Origin: QHXW01 sp963847515
GTDB taxonomy: Bacteria; Acidobacteriota; Terriglobia; Bryobacterales; Bryobacteraceae
Length of the DNA stretch: 64,000 nt
Direction: 5' to 3'
Assembly (NCBI GenBank): GCA_963847515.1
Contig: CAWKAA010000003.1
Coordinates: 496,001 to 560,000 of the forward strand
Under the pieces are notes generated by a model. That model was not told the DNA's origin. It did no database searches and saw nothing but the letters and a program-made list of their open reading frames with translations. Each line of letters opens with the position of its first letter. Position 1 is the stretch's first letter. Below, piece by piece: positions 7,761 to 17,832 of this stretch. Made by a program: the position numbers and the translations under genes.

Positions 7761-9410
7761 CTGTTACGGAGCGGTGGCGGAGAACCTTGCCCGGTAGCGC
7801 GTTGGTCATCTTGCCCTCGTCGATCACCGGCACGCCGTTCACCAGCACGTACCGCATGCCTTCGGAGAGCTGATTGGGATTGTCGAAGGTCGCCACATCG
7901 TGAATGGTTCCGGGATCGAAGACCACCACATCGGCCCACATGCCCGCCTTCAGGACACCGCGATCGGCAAGCGCATGCGCTGCGCGGGCAGCGCGCTGAA
8001 TTTGCGGATGGCATCTTCGAGCGTGAGCTTCTTCTCCTCGCGCACATACTTGCGCAAGAATGCGCGGGAACGTGCCATAGGCGCGCGGATGGGGATGCTC
8101 TCGGCCGAGAAGCCGTCGGGCGCGGTGCCTTGCGAATCGTTGCAGATCGAGACCCACGGCTGCTGGAGGGCCAGCGCGACATCGGGCTCCGACATGATGA
8201 AAATCGCCACCCGCGTGAAGGCCTCGTCTTCGATCAGCAGATCGAAGACCGTGTCGATGGGATCCTTGTGCCACAGCTGCGGCGATCTCGGCGATGGTCT
8301 TGCCCTGGAGCGGCAGCAGCTTGGGATTCTGCACCGCGCCCACCAGGATGACTTCCGGCCCGGTGACTTCCTGCCACTCGTTGTTCCCAGTCGCCGGAGG
8401 GCGTCTCCATCTCTTGCGGATGCGCGCGCGCATGGCCGGATCCTTCAGCCGCTCGATGAGCTTTGCGTCGCCGCCATCATGCGCCCACGGCGGAATGATC
8501 GCGGAGAAGGTATTGAATCCGGCGGGATACGCGTAGGTGTCCGCGGTGATGTCCACGCCGCGATCGGCGCGCCGCTTCGATGCGCGCGACGATTTCCGGC
8601 ATGCGTCCCCAGTTCGCTTTGCCGGCGGCCTTGAGGTGCCAGATCTCGACCGGAATGCTGGCCTCACGCCCGATGCGGAAAGCCTCGTCGAGCGCGGCGT
8701 AGATGGCGTTGCCTTCGTTGCGCATGTGCGTGGCGTAGATGCCGCCGAATTTGGCGGCTTCGGCGGCCAGCGCGATCAGTTCCTCGGTCGTGGCGTAGGG
8801 CGCGGGCGCATACTGCAGCGAGGTGGAGAGACCCACCGCGCCATCCTGCATGGCGTCGCGCACCAGCGCTTTCATGCGCTCCAGTTCGGCGGCGGTGGGC
8901 GCGCGGTCGTCGTCGCCCAGCACCATGCGGCGCACCTGCGTGGCGCCGACGTAGCTCGCCAGGTTGATGCCCATGCCCTGCTTTCGCAGGCGCGCGAAAT
9001 ATTCGCGCAACGTGCGCCAGTCGGGCGTGATGCCGTAATGCTCCTAGGTCGACGCGGTCGGCTTTGAGCATCGCGTCGTTGACCGGCGCGATGGAGTTGC
9101 CTTCGCCGGTGATCTCGGTCGTGATGCCCTGATAGATCTTGGAGGGCAGATGCGGGTTGACCAGGATGGTCAGCTCGGACTGCCCGAGCATGTCGATGAA
9201 GCCAGGGGCCACGACCATTCCGTGCGCGTCGATGGTGCGGCGTGGCGGCTGCGCCAGTCGAGATTGCCGATCGCGGCGATACTGGCCGTCACGAATGCCG
9301 ATGTCGCCGGAGTACCAGGGCGAGCCCGTGCCATCGATGATGCGGCCATTGCGGACGACAGTGTCGTAGGGAACCGCCGCAGCCAGGAGCAGAGCCAGCA
9401 GGAAGCACAT
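7747..9410 (-). pseudogene. N-acyl-D-amino-acid deacylase (D-aminoacylase family), frameshifted
   Basis: Read from ATG 9410: a signal-like start (MCFLLALLLAAAVPYD), then the amidohydrolase opening VVRNGRIIDGTGSPWYSGDIGI and the metal-site strand AHGMVVAPGFIDM. Later pieces lie in other frames: GVGLSTSLQYAPAPYAT-type segments (8477-9010), ITADTYAYPAGFNTFSAIIPPW (about 8400-8560), LTLEDAIRKFSALPAQR (about 8000) and the C-terminal GMWADVVVFDPGTIHD (about 7900). Family enzymes hydrolyse N-acyl-D-amino acids or dipeptide-like substrates. At least five frame changes occur, many in GC-rich runs, so this is either a decayed gene or a poorly called stretch. Total span fits a full-length enzyme of about 550 residues. 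Confidence 0.8.
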
Positions 9411-9481
9411 GAACCTGTTTAGGATACTGCAGGGGAGTCGCGTAAAGGAAGTTGAGCGGCGCTCGCTTGCGTTCCCCTTAG

Positions 9482-11767
9482 CTAACGCCGGTGCTTTTTC
9501 CCCTGACGGGTGGGCCGCTCCTCTACCAGGGAGAATTGAAGCTTTCGCTCGACTGAATCCACCCGCTCGAGCAGGACGCGCACGCGATCGCCGATCGAGA
9601 ACTCGCGGCGCGAGCGCTGGCCGATAATCTTGCGCACGTTTTCGTGATAGGTGTAGCGGTCATCGGGAAGGGAATCCATGGGTACAAGACCCTCGATGAA
9701 GAGGTCCGCCAGTTCGACAAACAGGCCGTATTTAGTAGTGCTGATGATCAGGCCGTCGAACACTTCGCCCACACGGTCGGCCATAAACTTCGTTTTCTTC
9801 CACTCGACTAACTCGCGCTCCGCGTCGGCCGCCCGGCGCTCGGACTGGGAGGATTCATCGGCGATTGCGCTGATTTCCGGGAGCGAGGAGTAAGCCCAAC
9901 CATCGAGCGAAGCCGTCAGCAGCCGATGCACCATTAGATCGGGGTAGCGGCGGATGGGCGAAGTGAAGTGAGTGTAATGCTCCGCCGCCAGCGCGAAGTG
10001 CCCAACGTTATCGGCCGAATACCGTGCCTGCTTGAGCGACCGTAGCATCAGGTAGCTCAGGATGCGCTCTTCCGGTTTGCCTTCAATTTTCGTGACCAGT
10101 TTCTGGTAATTTCGCGGCGAGATTTTGACACTGCCGGGCAATACGATATCGCGCTGAATTTTGCGGCCATCACGCCGCTTGTCGGCATAGGAGAACTTTT
10201 TGACTGGAATGGCGCCCACACCAAGCGAGTAACCGAAGTGCGCCGCTACCTCTTCGAACTCCATCACCCGCTTGGGATCGGGCTGTTCATGGATGCGATA
10301 AATGGACGGCAGACCGGATGCCTGCAAATGCGCGGCCACGGCCTCATTGGCCGAGAGCATGAATTCCTCAATGATGCGGTGAGCGATATTTCGCGGCGCG
10401 CGCACCACCCCGGTCATGGCGCCCCACTGGTCGAACTCAATTAGCGGTTCGGGCAGATCGAAATCGATCGATCCGCGGCGCACTCGCTTGCGGTTTAGGA
10501 TTTCCGCCAGTTCCTGCATGAGCTCGAAACGGCCAACGAGCACGCCGTACCGGTCCCGCAAGCCCTTGTCGCCTTCCAGAACCAAGTGGACATCGGTATA
10601 GGTCATGCGCTCGGCGCTGCGGATCACGCCGCGCACAAACTTCTGCGCCACCAAGTCGCCTGCGTGATCGAACTCCAATAAGGCCGAGACCACCAGCCGG
10701 TCGACGTGCGGGTTGAGCGAACAGATATTGGTCGAGAGTTCGAACGGCAGCATGGGTACCGCGCGATCGGGAAAATAGACGCTGGTCCCCCGCAGGCGGG
10801 CTTCGGCATCGATGGGCGTGCCGGGGCGGACATAGTGGCTTACATCCGCGATATGAACCTGAAGAGCAAAGTGCCCGTTGGGCAGCCGGTCCACCCAAAC
10901 GGCATCGTCGAAATCACGCGCGGTTTCCCCGTCGATAGTAACGATGCCCAGCGCACGGAAGTCCCGGCGATCCGCCAACTCCCACGCGGCAATGACGCCT
11001 GGAACAGCCTCGGCCTGCTCTACCACTTCCGGCGGGAAACGATGCGGCAGATGATGCTTGCGGATGACAATTTCCACGTCGATCCCGAAATCATCCGGCG
11101 AGCCCAGGATTTCCACTACACGGCCGATAGCGCGTGCGCCGTTTTTGGGATATTCAAGAAGTTCGACATTGACGATCATGCCATCGAGCTTCTCGGGGTC
11201 GGCAACGGTGAGCGGCTTGGGACCGATGCGGTCGACCTGTTCGGAGGGCGCCGGGATGGCCAGGTCCGGGGGGATCTCGATCCAATCGTTCAGGCGCTCA
11301 TCGTGAGGAATGACGAACAAGCCCTTGCTCCGCACGTGGAATTCGCCGACCACGGTGGGATGCGCGCGCTTGAGAATTTTGACAATTTCGCCGTCCGCAC
11401 GGCCCCCGGGCTCGATCCGTGCGATGCGGACCACTACGCGGTCCCCATGCATAGCGTTCCCGGAGGCATCTCCCGGAATATAGATATCGCCGGCAATCCC
11501 TTCGACCGGGCGATCGGCAATCAAGAAGCCATAGCCATCCCGATGCATAGAAAGCCGCCCTACCGCGAATTCGCGATTGCCGGAGGTAGCCACGAAATGG
11601 CCGGATCGGGTCTCGATCAGTGCGCCCAGGGCCGCCAGGCGCGCCAGCATGGTTTCGAGCTCCTGCCGGTTGGAGACGCGAGGGCCCAATTCCCGTACCA
11701 GCTGTTTGAGGTTGGCCTTGGCATGCGGCAAACGCGTGATGTGTTCTATGAGGGCCGCATCGGTCAT
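9482..11767 (-). CDS. rnr: Ribonuclease R (RNB-family 3'-5' exoribonuclease)
   Basis: 761 residues, intact. N-terminal winged-helix-like segment (about 1-65), cold-shock/OB domains (about 70-230), then the RNB catalytic domain. That domain contains IDGETARDFDDAVWV, where the Asp cluster binds Mg2+, and the strand HFALQVHIADVSHYV. A C-terminal S1 domain ends in a basic tail (RPTRQGKKHRR). RNase R degrades structured RNA, including rRNA and mRNA fragments, from the 3' end. The ATG at 11767 faces the FecR-like gene at 11847, giving an 80 bp divergent promoter region. Confidence 0.95.
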   Translation of the reverse strand: MTDAALIEHITRLPHAKANLKQLVRELGPRVSNRQELETMLARLAALGALIETRSGHFVATSGNREFAVGRLSMHRDGYGFLIADRPVEGIAGDIYIPGDASGNAMHGDRVVVRIARIEPGGRADGEIVKILKRAHPTVVGEFHVRSKGLFVIPHDERLNDWIEIPPDLAIPAPSEQVDRIGPKPLTVADPEKLDGMIVNVELLEYPKNGARAIGRVVEILGSPDDFGIDVEIVIRKHHLPHRFPPEVVEQAEAVPGVIAAWELADRRDFRALGIVTIDGETARDFDDAVWVDRLPNGHFALQVHIADVSHYVRPGTPIDAEARLRGTSVYFPDRAVPMLPFELSTNICSLNPHVDRLVVSALLEFDHAGDLVAQKFVRGVIRSAERMTYTDVHLVLEGDKGLRDRYGVLVGRFELMQELAEILNRKRVRRGSIDFDLPEPLIEFDQWGAMTGVVRAPRNIAHRIIEEFMLSANEAVAAHLQASGLPSIYRIHEQPDPKRVMEFEEVAAHFGYSLGVGAIPVKKFSYADKRRDGRKIQRDIVLPGSVKISPRNYQKLVTKIEGKPEERILSYLMLRSLKQARYSADNVGHFALAAEHYTHFTSPIRRYPDLMVHRLLTASLDGWAYSSLPEISAIADESSQSERRAADAERELVEWKKTKFMADRVGEVFDGLIISTTKYGLFVELADLFIEGLVPMDSLPDDRYTYHENVRKIIGQRSRREFSIGDRVRVLLERVDSVERKLQFSLVEERPTRQGKKHRR

Positions 11768-11846
11768 ATACTCATGGTACCTATGAACGATTTAGCTGCA
11801 ACGGTTGCAGCAGGTCTGTCGTCAAAATAGCGCGAGGTTTCCGGCC

Positions 11847-13502
11847 ATGAAAATACTGGCTTGCTGGCTGTTCTCAGTCACGCTTCCGGCTGCGGTCGCA
11901 GCCACCCCGGCGCGGGTGGCACGAGTGGGCGAATTGGAAGGCAACGTCGAAGTACAGCTCCACCCTGCCGACTCCTGGCGCCCGGTAACGCGTAACTTGC
12001 CACTCACCGAGTCCGCATGGGTGCGCACCGCTGCTGGCGCGCGCCTGGAGATGGAACTGGATGACGGCAGCGCATTCCGGCTTACAGGCGACGCGCTCTG
12101 CGAGATCTCCGACTACACGCGCCTTTCCACCGGCCAGCGCGTGACCGTGCTGTCACTCGATCACGGCGTGGCGTATTTTACCGGCGAGTCGGACCGTCGC
12201 GATGCGCTGATCCTGGTGCTGCCGGGAGCCCAAGCCTCGGTGCGGGTGGGTACGCGGGTGCGTCTCGAAGCGCTGGAGGCCGCGACGCAAATCGCGGTCC
12301 TCGAAGGGAAGGTGCGGTTCTCGTCACCTGGCGCCGAAATGGATCTGGCCGAAGGCGAGATGACGCGGGTGGAAAAAACCAGTCCGTCACGGTTCTTCCT
12401 TTACCGCGAAATCTCACCTATGGACACCGATGGCTGGAATGAGCAGCGGGACAAGGCGCTGGCGACCAGCAGTTCGGTCCGCCATCTGCCGGGATTACGC
12501 TACGGACTGGTGGATCTGGATTCGAACGGATCCTGGGTCATCAGTAACGACGTTGGCGCGGTTTGGAAACCGAAGGTTGCGCCGGGCTGGATTCCTTATC
12601 GCAATGGCCAGTGGATCTGGTACGACGAGTTCGGCTATACCTGGGTGCCGGCAGAAAGTTGGGGCTGGCTGCCGTTCCACTACGGGCGCTGGCTGGAGGA
12701 GAGCGGAGTCGGATGGGTCTGGGCACCCGCAAAAACGGCGATCTTCAAACCTGGTGAAGCTTACTGGCTGCGTGAGACGAGTCTGGTTGGTTGGGGACCT
12801 CTGGCCCCCGGCGAGAACTGGGATGCCCGCGCAGTCCCGAAATCGTACGCGCGTGCGAACACGACCGTAGGTAAATGGAAGGAAAATACGCGCGAGCTGC
12901 TTCCGTCCGAGGCGGCCGAAAACCTCAAGACTACCGAAGCCGTGTTCATAGTGGCGCCGCCATCCCCGGCGATGGATATCGCGCGACTAGATGCCGTTCG
13001 GCCAGCCTTGCGAGCCGGCAGTACGCGCGTGGTTCCTATCGTGCCGGGTGTTACCTACGGAGGCAGTCCGGAGCCCGAAACGGCCGCAGTGCCACCGGTA
13101 GCTCCGGCGCCCCCTAATCCCGCTGCAGCCCCAGGTCCTGATTTCGCAGGGCCTCAACCGCAGATTGAGGGTCCGGTGCCCGAGCCCGTCGAGGTTTATT
13201 ATCCGGCTGCCGTTTACACCGGAATCATCGTGGTGAATCCGCCAGAAGATCAACCTCGACGGCCGCGCAATTCCGGTTCAACGTCATCGATCGCGCCTGG
13301 GCCAGGAACGTCCACTAGCGGAGGACCAGCCGAACATCCGCAACCGACTCACGTCCATCCAATAGAGCCGCCGGACCACCACCCGGAACCGGTGCATCAC
13401 AACGATGAGCCGGCCAAACCGGCCGAGCCCAGCCATCCTGGTACTGAGCCAGCCAAATCCAATGGCGACGGATCGAGTTCAGACAAGAGCGGGAAGCATT
13501 AG
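11847..13502 (+). CDS. Secreted FecR-domain / W-rich repeat (DUF6600-like) protein
   Basis: 551 residues from ATG 11847, with GAGG about 10 nt upstream. A signal peptide (about 1-22) is followed by a FecR-like beta domain (about 25-180). A tryptophan-rich segment comes next, with repeats such as GWIPYRNGQWIWYDEFGYTWV and WGWLPFHYGRWLEESGVGWVWAP (about 235-320), typical of DUF6600. The C-terminus (about 400-551) is Pro/His/Glu-rich and probably disordered. No cytoplasmic or transmembrane anchor is seen, so it is likely periplasmic or surface-exposed. The FecR-like part suggests ligand or envelope sensing, but no sigma factor lies beside it. Confidence 0.75.
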   Translation: MKILACWLFSVTLPAAVAATPARVARVGELEGNVEVQLHPADSWRPVTRNLPLTESAWVRTAAGARLEMELDDGSAFRLTGDALCEISDYTRLSTGQRVTVLSLDHGVAYFTGESDRRDALILVLPGAQASVRVGTRVRLEALEAATQIAVLEGKVRFSSPGAEMDLAEGEMTRVEKTSPSRFFLYREISPMDTDGWNEQRDKALATSSSVRHLPGLRYGLVDLDSNGSWVISNDVGAVWKPKVAPGWIPYRNGQWIWYDEFGYTWVPAESWGWLPFHYGRWLEESGVGWVWAPAKTAIFKPGEAYWLRETSLVGWGPLAPGENWDARAVPKSYARANTTVGKWKENTRELLPSEAAENLKTTEAVFIVAPPSPAMDIARLDAVRPALRAGSTRVVPIVPGVTYGGSPEPETAAVPPVAPAPPNPAAAPGPDFAGPQPQIEGPVPEPVEVYYPAAVYTGIIVVNPPEDQPRRPRNSGSTSSIAPGPGTSTSGGPAEHPQPTHVHPIEPPDHHPEPVHHNDEPAKPAEPSHPGTEPAKSNGDGSSSDKSGKH

Positions 13503-13557
13503 ACCAATGGGGTAGGGCCCGGCGGTATCTGCGGGTGGTCTTCACCACTCAGACGTT

Positions 13558-13583
13558 CGTACCGCTTCCTCGCGGTCGCGGCT
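13558..13583. repeat. 26 bp intergenic repeat, copy 2
   Basis: Matches 7735-7760 at 25 of 26 positions, in the same orientation. It lies in the 154 bp gap between the FecR-like gene and the polyprenyl synthase, whose genes converge here. Confidence 0.6.
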
Positions 13584-13656
13584 CGTCAGCCCGATCTGCT
13601 GTGATCGAGAGTTCGAAAGGCGAGTCACGATCGGTTCGGACAAGAGCGATACGCCA

Positions 13657-14658
13657 CTAGTGATCGCGGTCGGTCACCAGATCGGTAATGCCGAATAGCG
13701 CCCGCTGATACGGGGACTCTGGAAACTCTCCGATCAAGTGTCGGGCTTTGTCGGTGAACGCCTGGGCGCGCTCGCGGACACGCTCGATTCCGTGATATTT
13801 CTCGATCAAACCGAGGATTTGCCGCAGCGGCACATGCTCGTAGTTACGGTCAGCGAGCACTCGCTCCACCAGCCGCCGCTCATCGCCTGAAGCATGCTCG
13901 AGCGCATACACCAGCGGCAGCGTCACTTTGCCCTCGCGCAGATCTCCACCGACAGGCTTGCCGAGGGTGGTTTCGCGCGCCGTAAAGTCCAGGACGTCAT
14001 CCACCAACTGGAAAGCCATCCCCAGGTTCCAGGCGTATTCGCCGAGCCGTTCTTCAGTTTGCGAATCAGCGCCCGCCACCAGGGCGCCCAGCTTCGCGCA
14101 TACGGAGAACAGGCAAGCCGTCTTGCGGTCTACCAGTTCCATGCAATCGGCTTCGCTCACATCAATCCGGCCAATCCGCTCCAATTGCAGCAGCTCGCCT
14201 TCCACCATCATCTGCGTCAAGCCAATGAGCAGGTCGAGCGTGTGGAAGTTGCGCTCGCGCAGCGCCATTTGAAAGGCCTGCATGTACAGCCAGTCGCCCG
14301 CGAGCACGCAGGTGTGATTCCCCCACTGGACATTGGTCGACGGGCGGCCGCGGCGCGTCTGCGCGGCATCGATGACGTCGTCGTGAACCAGAGTTGCCGC
14401 GTGGATCATTTCGACCACGGCGCCCAGCCGGACGGCGCTTTCGCCGCCGTCACCGATGAGCTTTGAAGAGAGCAGCAGCAGCGATGGCCGCAGGCGCTTC
14501 CCGCCGGCCTCTTGCAGATACTGGCCGATGGCCGTGATCGCGTCCACCGACGCCACCGATTCCCGGCTGATCTCTTTTTCTACGCGCTCGAGGTCGTCCC
14601 GAACGAGGTCGAAGACCTCGCGCGCAGTCAGAGCCTGGCCCAGCTTCCCTAATCCCAT
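13657..14658 (-). CDS. Polyprenyl diphosphate synthase (IspB/octaprenyl-PP synthase type)
   Basis: 333 residues. Trans-isoprenyl synthase with both Asp-rich metal motifs: HDDVID (first DDxxD-type site, about residue 92) and LVDDVLD (second, about 215), plus the GGKRLRPSLLLL substrate-binding segment near 53. It elongates farnesyl-PP with IPP to make the side chain of a quinone such as menaquinone. Product length cannot be read from the sequence. Monocistronic here, with a strong match throughout. Confidence 0.9.
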   Translation of the reverse strand: MGLGKLGQALTAREVFDLVRDDLERVEKEISRESVASVDAITAIGQYLQEAGGKRLRPSLLLLSSKLIGDGGESAVRLGAVVEMIHAATLVHDDVIDAAQTRRGRPSTNVQWGNHTCVLAGDWLYMQAFQMALRERNFHTLDLLIGLTQMMVEGELLQLERIGRIDVSEADCMELVDRKTACLFSVCAKLGALVAGADSQTEERLGEYAWNLGMAFQLVDDVLDFTARETTLGKPVGGDLREGKVTLPLVYALEHASGDERRLVERVLADRNYEHVPLRQILGLIEKYHGIERVRERAQAFTDKARHLIGEFPESPYQRALFGITDLVTDRDH

Positions 14659-14791
14659 GAGAATTCACCAGTTTACTCGTTTAGATGCGCGAGGAGCAAA
14701 CAAAGCTGCGGATGGCCGGTCGGTGTAGCGCGCTTTGAGGCAGGAGCAGACGAAGAAGGGCCGTTGACGATTCGACCTTTCCGTAATACTA

Positions 14792-14799
14792 AGACGTCT
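14792..14799. promoter_or_regulatory. Palindrome upstream of padR (possible autoregulatory site)
   Basis: AGACGTCT is a perfect 8 bp palindrome about 20 bp before padR. It is followed by TATACT (14801-14806, possible -10) and AGGAAG (ribosome-binding site). PadR proteins commonly bind dyads over their own promoter. The assignment here is inferred from position only. Confidence 0.35.
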
Positions 14800-14819
14800 G
14801 TATACTAGGAAGTCTGAGT

Positions 14820-15150
14820 ATGCCCAAGCCCGACTCTCTGCAAGGATCGCTCGATCTGCTGGTGTTGAAGATCCTCTCGCGCCGGCCGCGCCTGCACGGC
14901 TACGCCATCATGTCGGCCATCCAGGACATGTCCGGCGAAGTGCTTCGCGCCGAGGAGGGATCGCTCTATCCGGCGCTGCACCGGATGGAGGAGGCCGGCT
15001 GGATTCGCGCCGAGTGGATCACCAAAGACACCGGGCGGCGCGCGCGTATTCTATGAACTGACGGCGGCGGGCAAGAAGCAGCTGGCCGCCGAAGAATCGC
15101 GCTGGCAGGCGGTGACTTCGGCCGTGAATCGCGTTCTAAGGATGGTCTGA
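14820..15150 (+). CDS. PadR-family transcriptional regulator (one frameshift)
   Basis: The N-terminal winged helix is intact: MPKPDSLQGSLDLLVLKILS, HGYAIMSAIQDMSG and the recognition segment EEGSLYPALHRMEEAGWI. The frame breaks in a GCGCGCGCG run near 15040. The remaining part, FYELTAAGKKQLAAEE…VLRMV, continues in another frame to TGA 15148-15150. Length with the break repaired is about 110 residues, the normal short PadR size. The permease gene starts 1 nt after the stop. PadR next to ADOP permeases is the standard Acidobacterial arrangement, implying PadR control of the permeases. Shine-Dalgarno AGGAAG lies 7 nt before ATG. Confidence 0.85.
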
Positions 15151-15151
15151 T

Positions 15152-17819
15152 ATGTCGTTGTGGTCGCGCATTGCAAATGTACTTCGCGGCGATCGCTTGA
15201 GCCGCGAGATCGACGAAGAGCTCCAGTCGCACATCGCAGAAGCGATCGAGCAGGGCCGCGATCCCGCCGAGGCCCGCAGAGCGTTCGGCTCCGCGCTGCG
15301 GCAGCGCGAAGAGAGCCGCGACGTCCGAGTCGATCGCGTGGCTCGATTCGCTGCGCGCCGACGCCGTCTTCGGCTGGCGGCAGCTCAACGAAGAGCAAGG
15401 TGACTTCCGCCGCGGCGATCCTGTCGCTGGCTCTGGCGATCGGCGCCTGCACATCGGCATTCCGGCTCATCGACGCCCTGCTGCTGCGGCCTTTGCCGGT
15501 GGCGGAGCCGGAGCGGCTGTACGCGCTCTCTCGTCAAGGAATCGGTTCCGATGGCACAGCCTCAAACGTTCGACGGTTGGGCCTATCCGGACGTTCCGCC
15601 AGATGCGCGCCGCGGTGAAGGATCAGGCCGAGTTGATCGCGGTCTCCTATGCCGAGCGGATGGACCTGACCTACCGGTCGGATCAGGAGATGGAGAAGGC
15701 GTACGTGCAATACGTCTCCGGCTGGATGTTCAGCTCGTTCGGACTTCGGCCCGCTTTGGGGCGGCTGCTCACCGAAAACGACGATCTCAAGCCGGGCGCG
15801 CATCCGTACGCCGTGCTCTCTTACGACTATTGGACGCGCCGCTTCGGGCAGGATCCGCAGAGTGATCGGGCGCACGTTTCGCATGGGCAACGACCTTTAC
15901 GAGATCGTCGGCGTCGCCGCCGGAGCCCTTCACCGGCACCGAGACCGGCACGGTGACCGACATCTTCGTGCCCACGATGATGCATCCCGGCGTTGAGCGC
16001 TCACGACTCGACCTGGCACCGGACGTTGGCGCGGCTGAAGCCGGGTGTCGCCGTCGAACCTGTTCGCGCGAAGCTGAACGCGACCTCGCGGGCATTCGAA
16101 GCAGGAGAGGGCGAAGGGCTTCACCGGCATGACCAAGCAGAGTATCGATAACTTCCTCAACCAGACGCGTATTGCTGGAGCCCGCGGCCGCTGGCGTCTC
16201 CGACCTGCAGAACGACTACCGCCGCTCGCTCGCGGCTCTGGGCGTGCTGGTGGCGCTGGTGCTGCTGATTGCGTGCGCCAACGTCGCCAACCTGATGACG
16301 GCTCAGGCGGCGGCGCGGGCGCGCGAGATGGCGCTGCGCGTCTCGATCGGCGCGGGACGATGGCGTCTGGTGCAACTGGTGCTGGTGGAAAGCGCATGGC
16401 TCGCGTTCCTCGCGGCCGCGATGCGGCGCGTTGTTCGCCTGGTGGTCCGCGCCGTTCGTCGTCAGCAGGATCAATCCGCCGGACAATCCGGCGCGCCTGT
16501 TTCTTCCGGCGGACTGGCGCGTGCTGGGATTCGGCCTGGCGCTGACCTCTGGCGTGACGTTGCTGTTCGGTCTGGCGCCGGCGCTGCGCGCCTCGGCGGT
16601 CAAGCCGGCGAGCGCGCTCAAAGGCGGCGAAGACCCGCACTCGCGGCGCCGCTTGATGCATGCGCTGATCGCCGTGCAGGTCGCTTTCTGTTTTCTGGTG
16701 CTTTTCGTCGCCGGCCTGTTTGTCGCCACGTTCGACCGGTTGTCGAATCAGCCCACCGGCTTTTCCGCCGAACGGCTTCTCACTCTCGAACGGTCGCGGC
16801 ACGCCCTCAGTCGCCGGTCTTTTGGGACCAGGTGGCCGAACATCTGCGCGCGGTGCCGGGCGTCGAGACGGTCGCGCTGGCCGGATGGCCGCTGCTGAGC
16901 GGGACAGCTCTGGAACGGCTTCATTTCGGTCAACGGCGCGCCCGCCAGGCCGAGGTTCTGGCCTACTTTCTGAATGTCTCGCCCGGCTGGATGGACGCCA
17001 TGAAGATTCCCTTCATCGACGGCAGAGACTTCCGCGCGAGCGACACGTATCCCGGCGTCGCGATCGTCAACGAAGCGTTCGCGAAGCAATTCTTCAACGG
17101 TGAGAATCCGGTCGGAAAGTCGTTCGAGAGTACGATGAAGGCAAGCGGATTCGCTTTCAGATCGTGGGCTTGGTCCGCGACGCTCGCTACCGCGACATGC
17201 GCGAGCCTATCTTGCCGGTGGCCTATGTTCCGTTTCATCGAGTTCGACGCCAAGGGCGCATTGCAACCGATACGCCGATGCGACATTCATCGTGCGCACG
17301 TCCAGCCCGAACCCGCTCGCGCTGGCGTCCACCCTGCGCCGGGAAGTGCCGCGCGCGCGGCCGGAATTCCGCGTCAGCAACATCCGCACGCAGGCGGAGA
17401 TCTATCCAGGCGCAGACCGTCCGCGAGCGGCTGCTGGCGATGCTGGCGCTGTTCTTCGCGGTGGTCGCGCTGTTGCTCGCGGGCATCGGCCTGTATGGCG
17501 TGCTCGACTACTCGGTGCTGCAACGGCGGCGCGAAATCGGCATTCGCATGGCGATCGGCGCGCAGGCCGGCGACATCGCGCGGCGCGTGACCGCGGACGT
17601 CTTCGCCATGGTGCTCGTCGGGAGCGCGTCGCGGGCCTCGCGCTCGGCATGGCATCGGTGCGATACATCGAGTCGCTGCTCTACCAGGTGAAGGCCACCG
17701 ACCTGGCGATGCTGGCGCTTCCGTCGCTGACCATTCTCGCGGCGGCGTTGCTGGCCGCGCTGCCGGCGGTGATCCGCGCAGTGCGAATCGACCCGGCCAC
17801 CATGCTGCGTGCGGAATAG
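15152..17819 (+). pseudogene. ADOP-type (MacB/FtsX-like) permease, copy 1, frameshifted
   Basis: Begins MSLWSRIANVLRGDRLSREI, the cytoplasmic N-terminal helix of acidobacterial permeases (REIDEELQSHI…GRDPAEARRAFGS). Pieces of a MacB-like periplasmic core follow (VSGWMFSSFGLRPALGRLL, YAVLSYDYWTRRFG), then FtsX membrane segments (NVANLMTAQAAARAREMALR) and the C-terminal FtsX domain (LLLAGIGLYGVLDYSVLQRR, IESLLYQVKATDLAMLALP). Expected length is about 889 residues, but roughly eight or more single-base frame changes divide it. Members resemble ABC exporter permeases without their own ATPase. It is nearly the same as the gene at 17833. Confidence 0.8.
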
Positions 17820-17832
17820 AGGATGGCCTGAT

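Noticed and set aside
10706..11830. 374-codon plus-strand ORF within rnr
   Set aside because: Antisense shadow of the RNase R frame; no domain.
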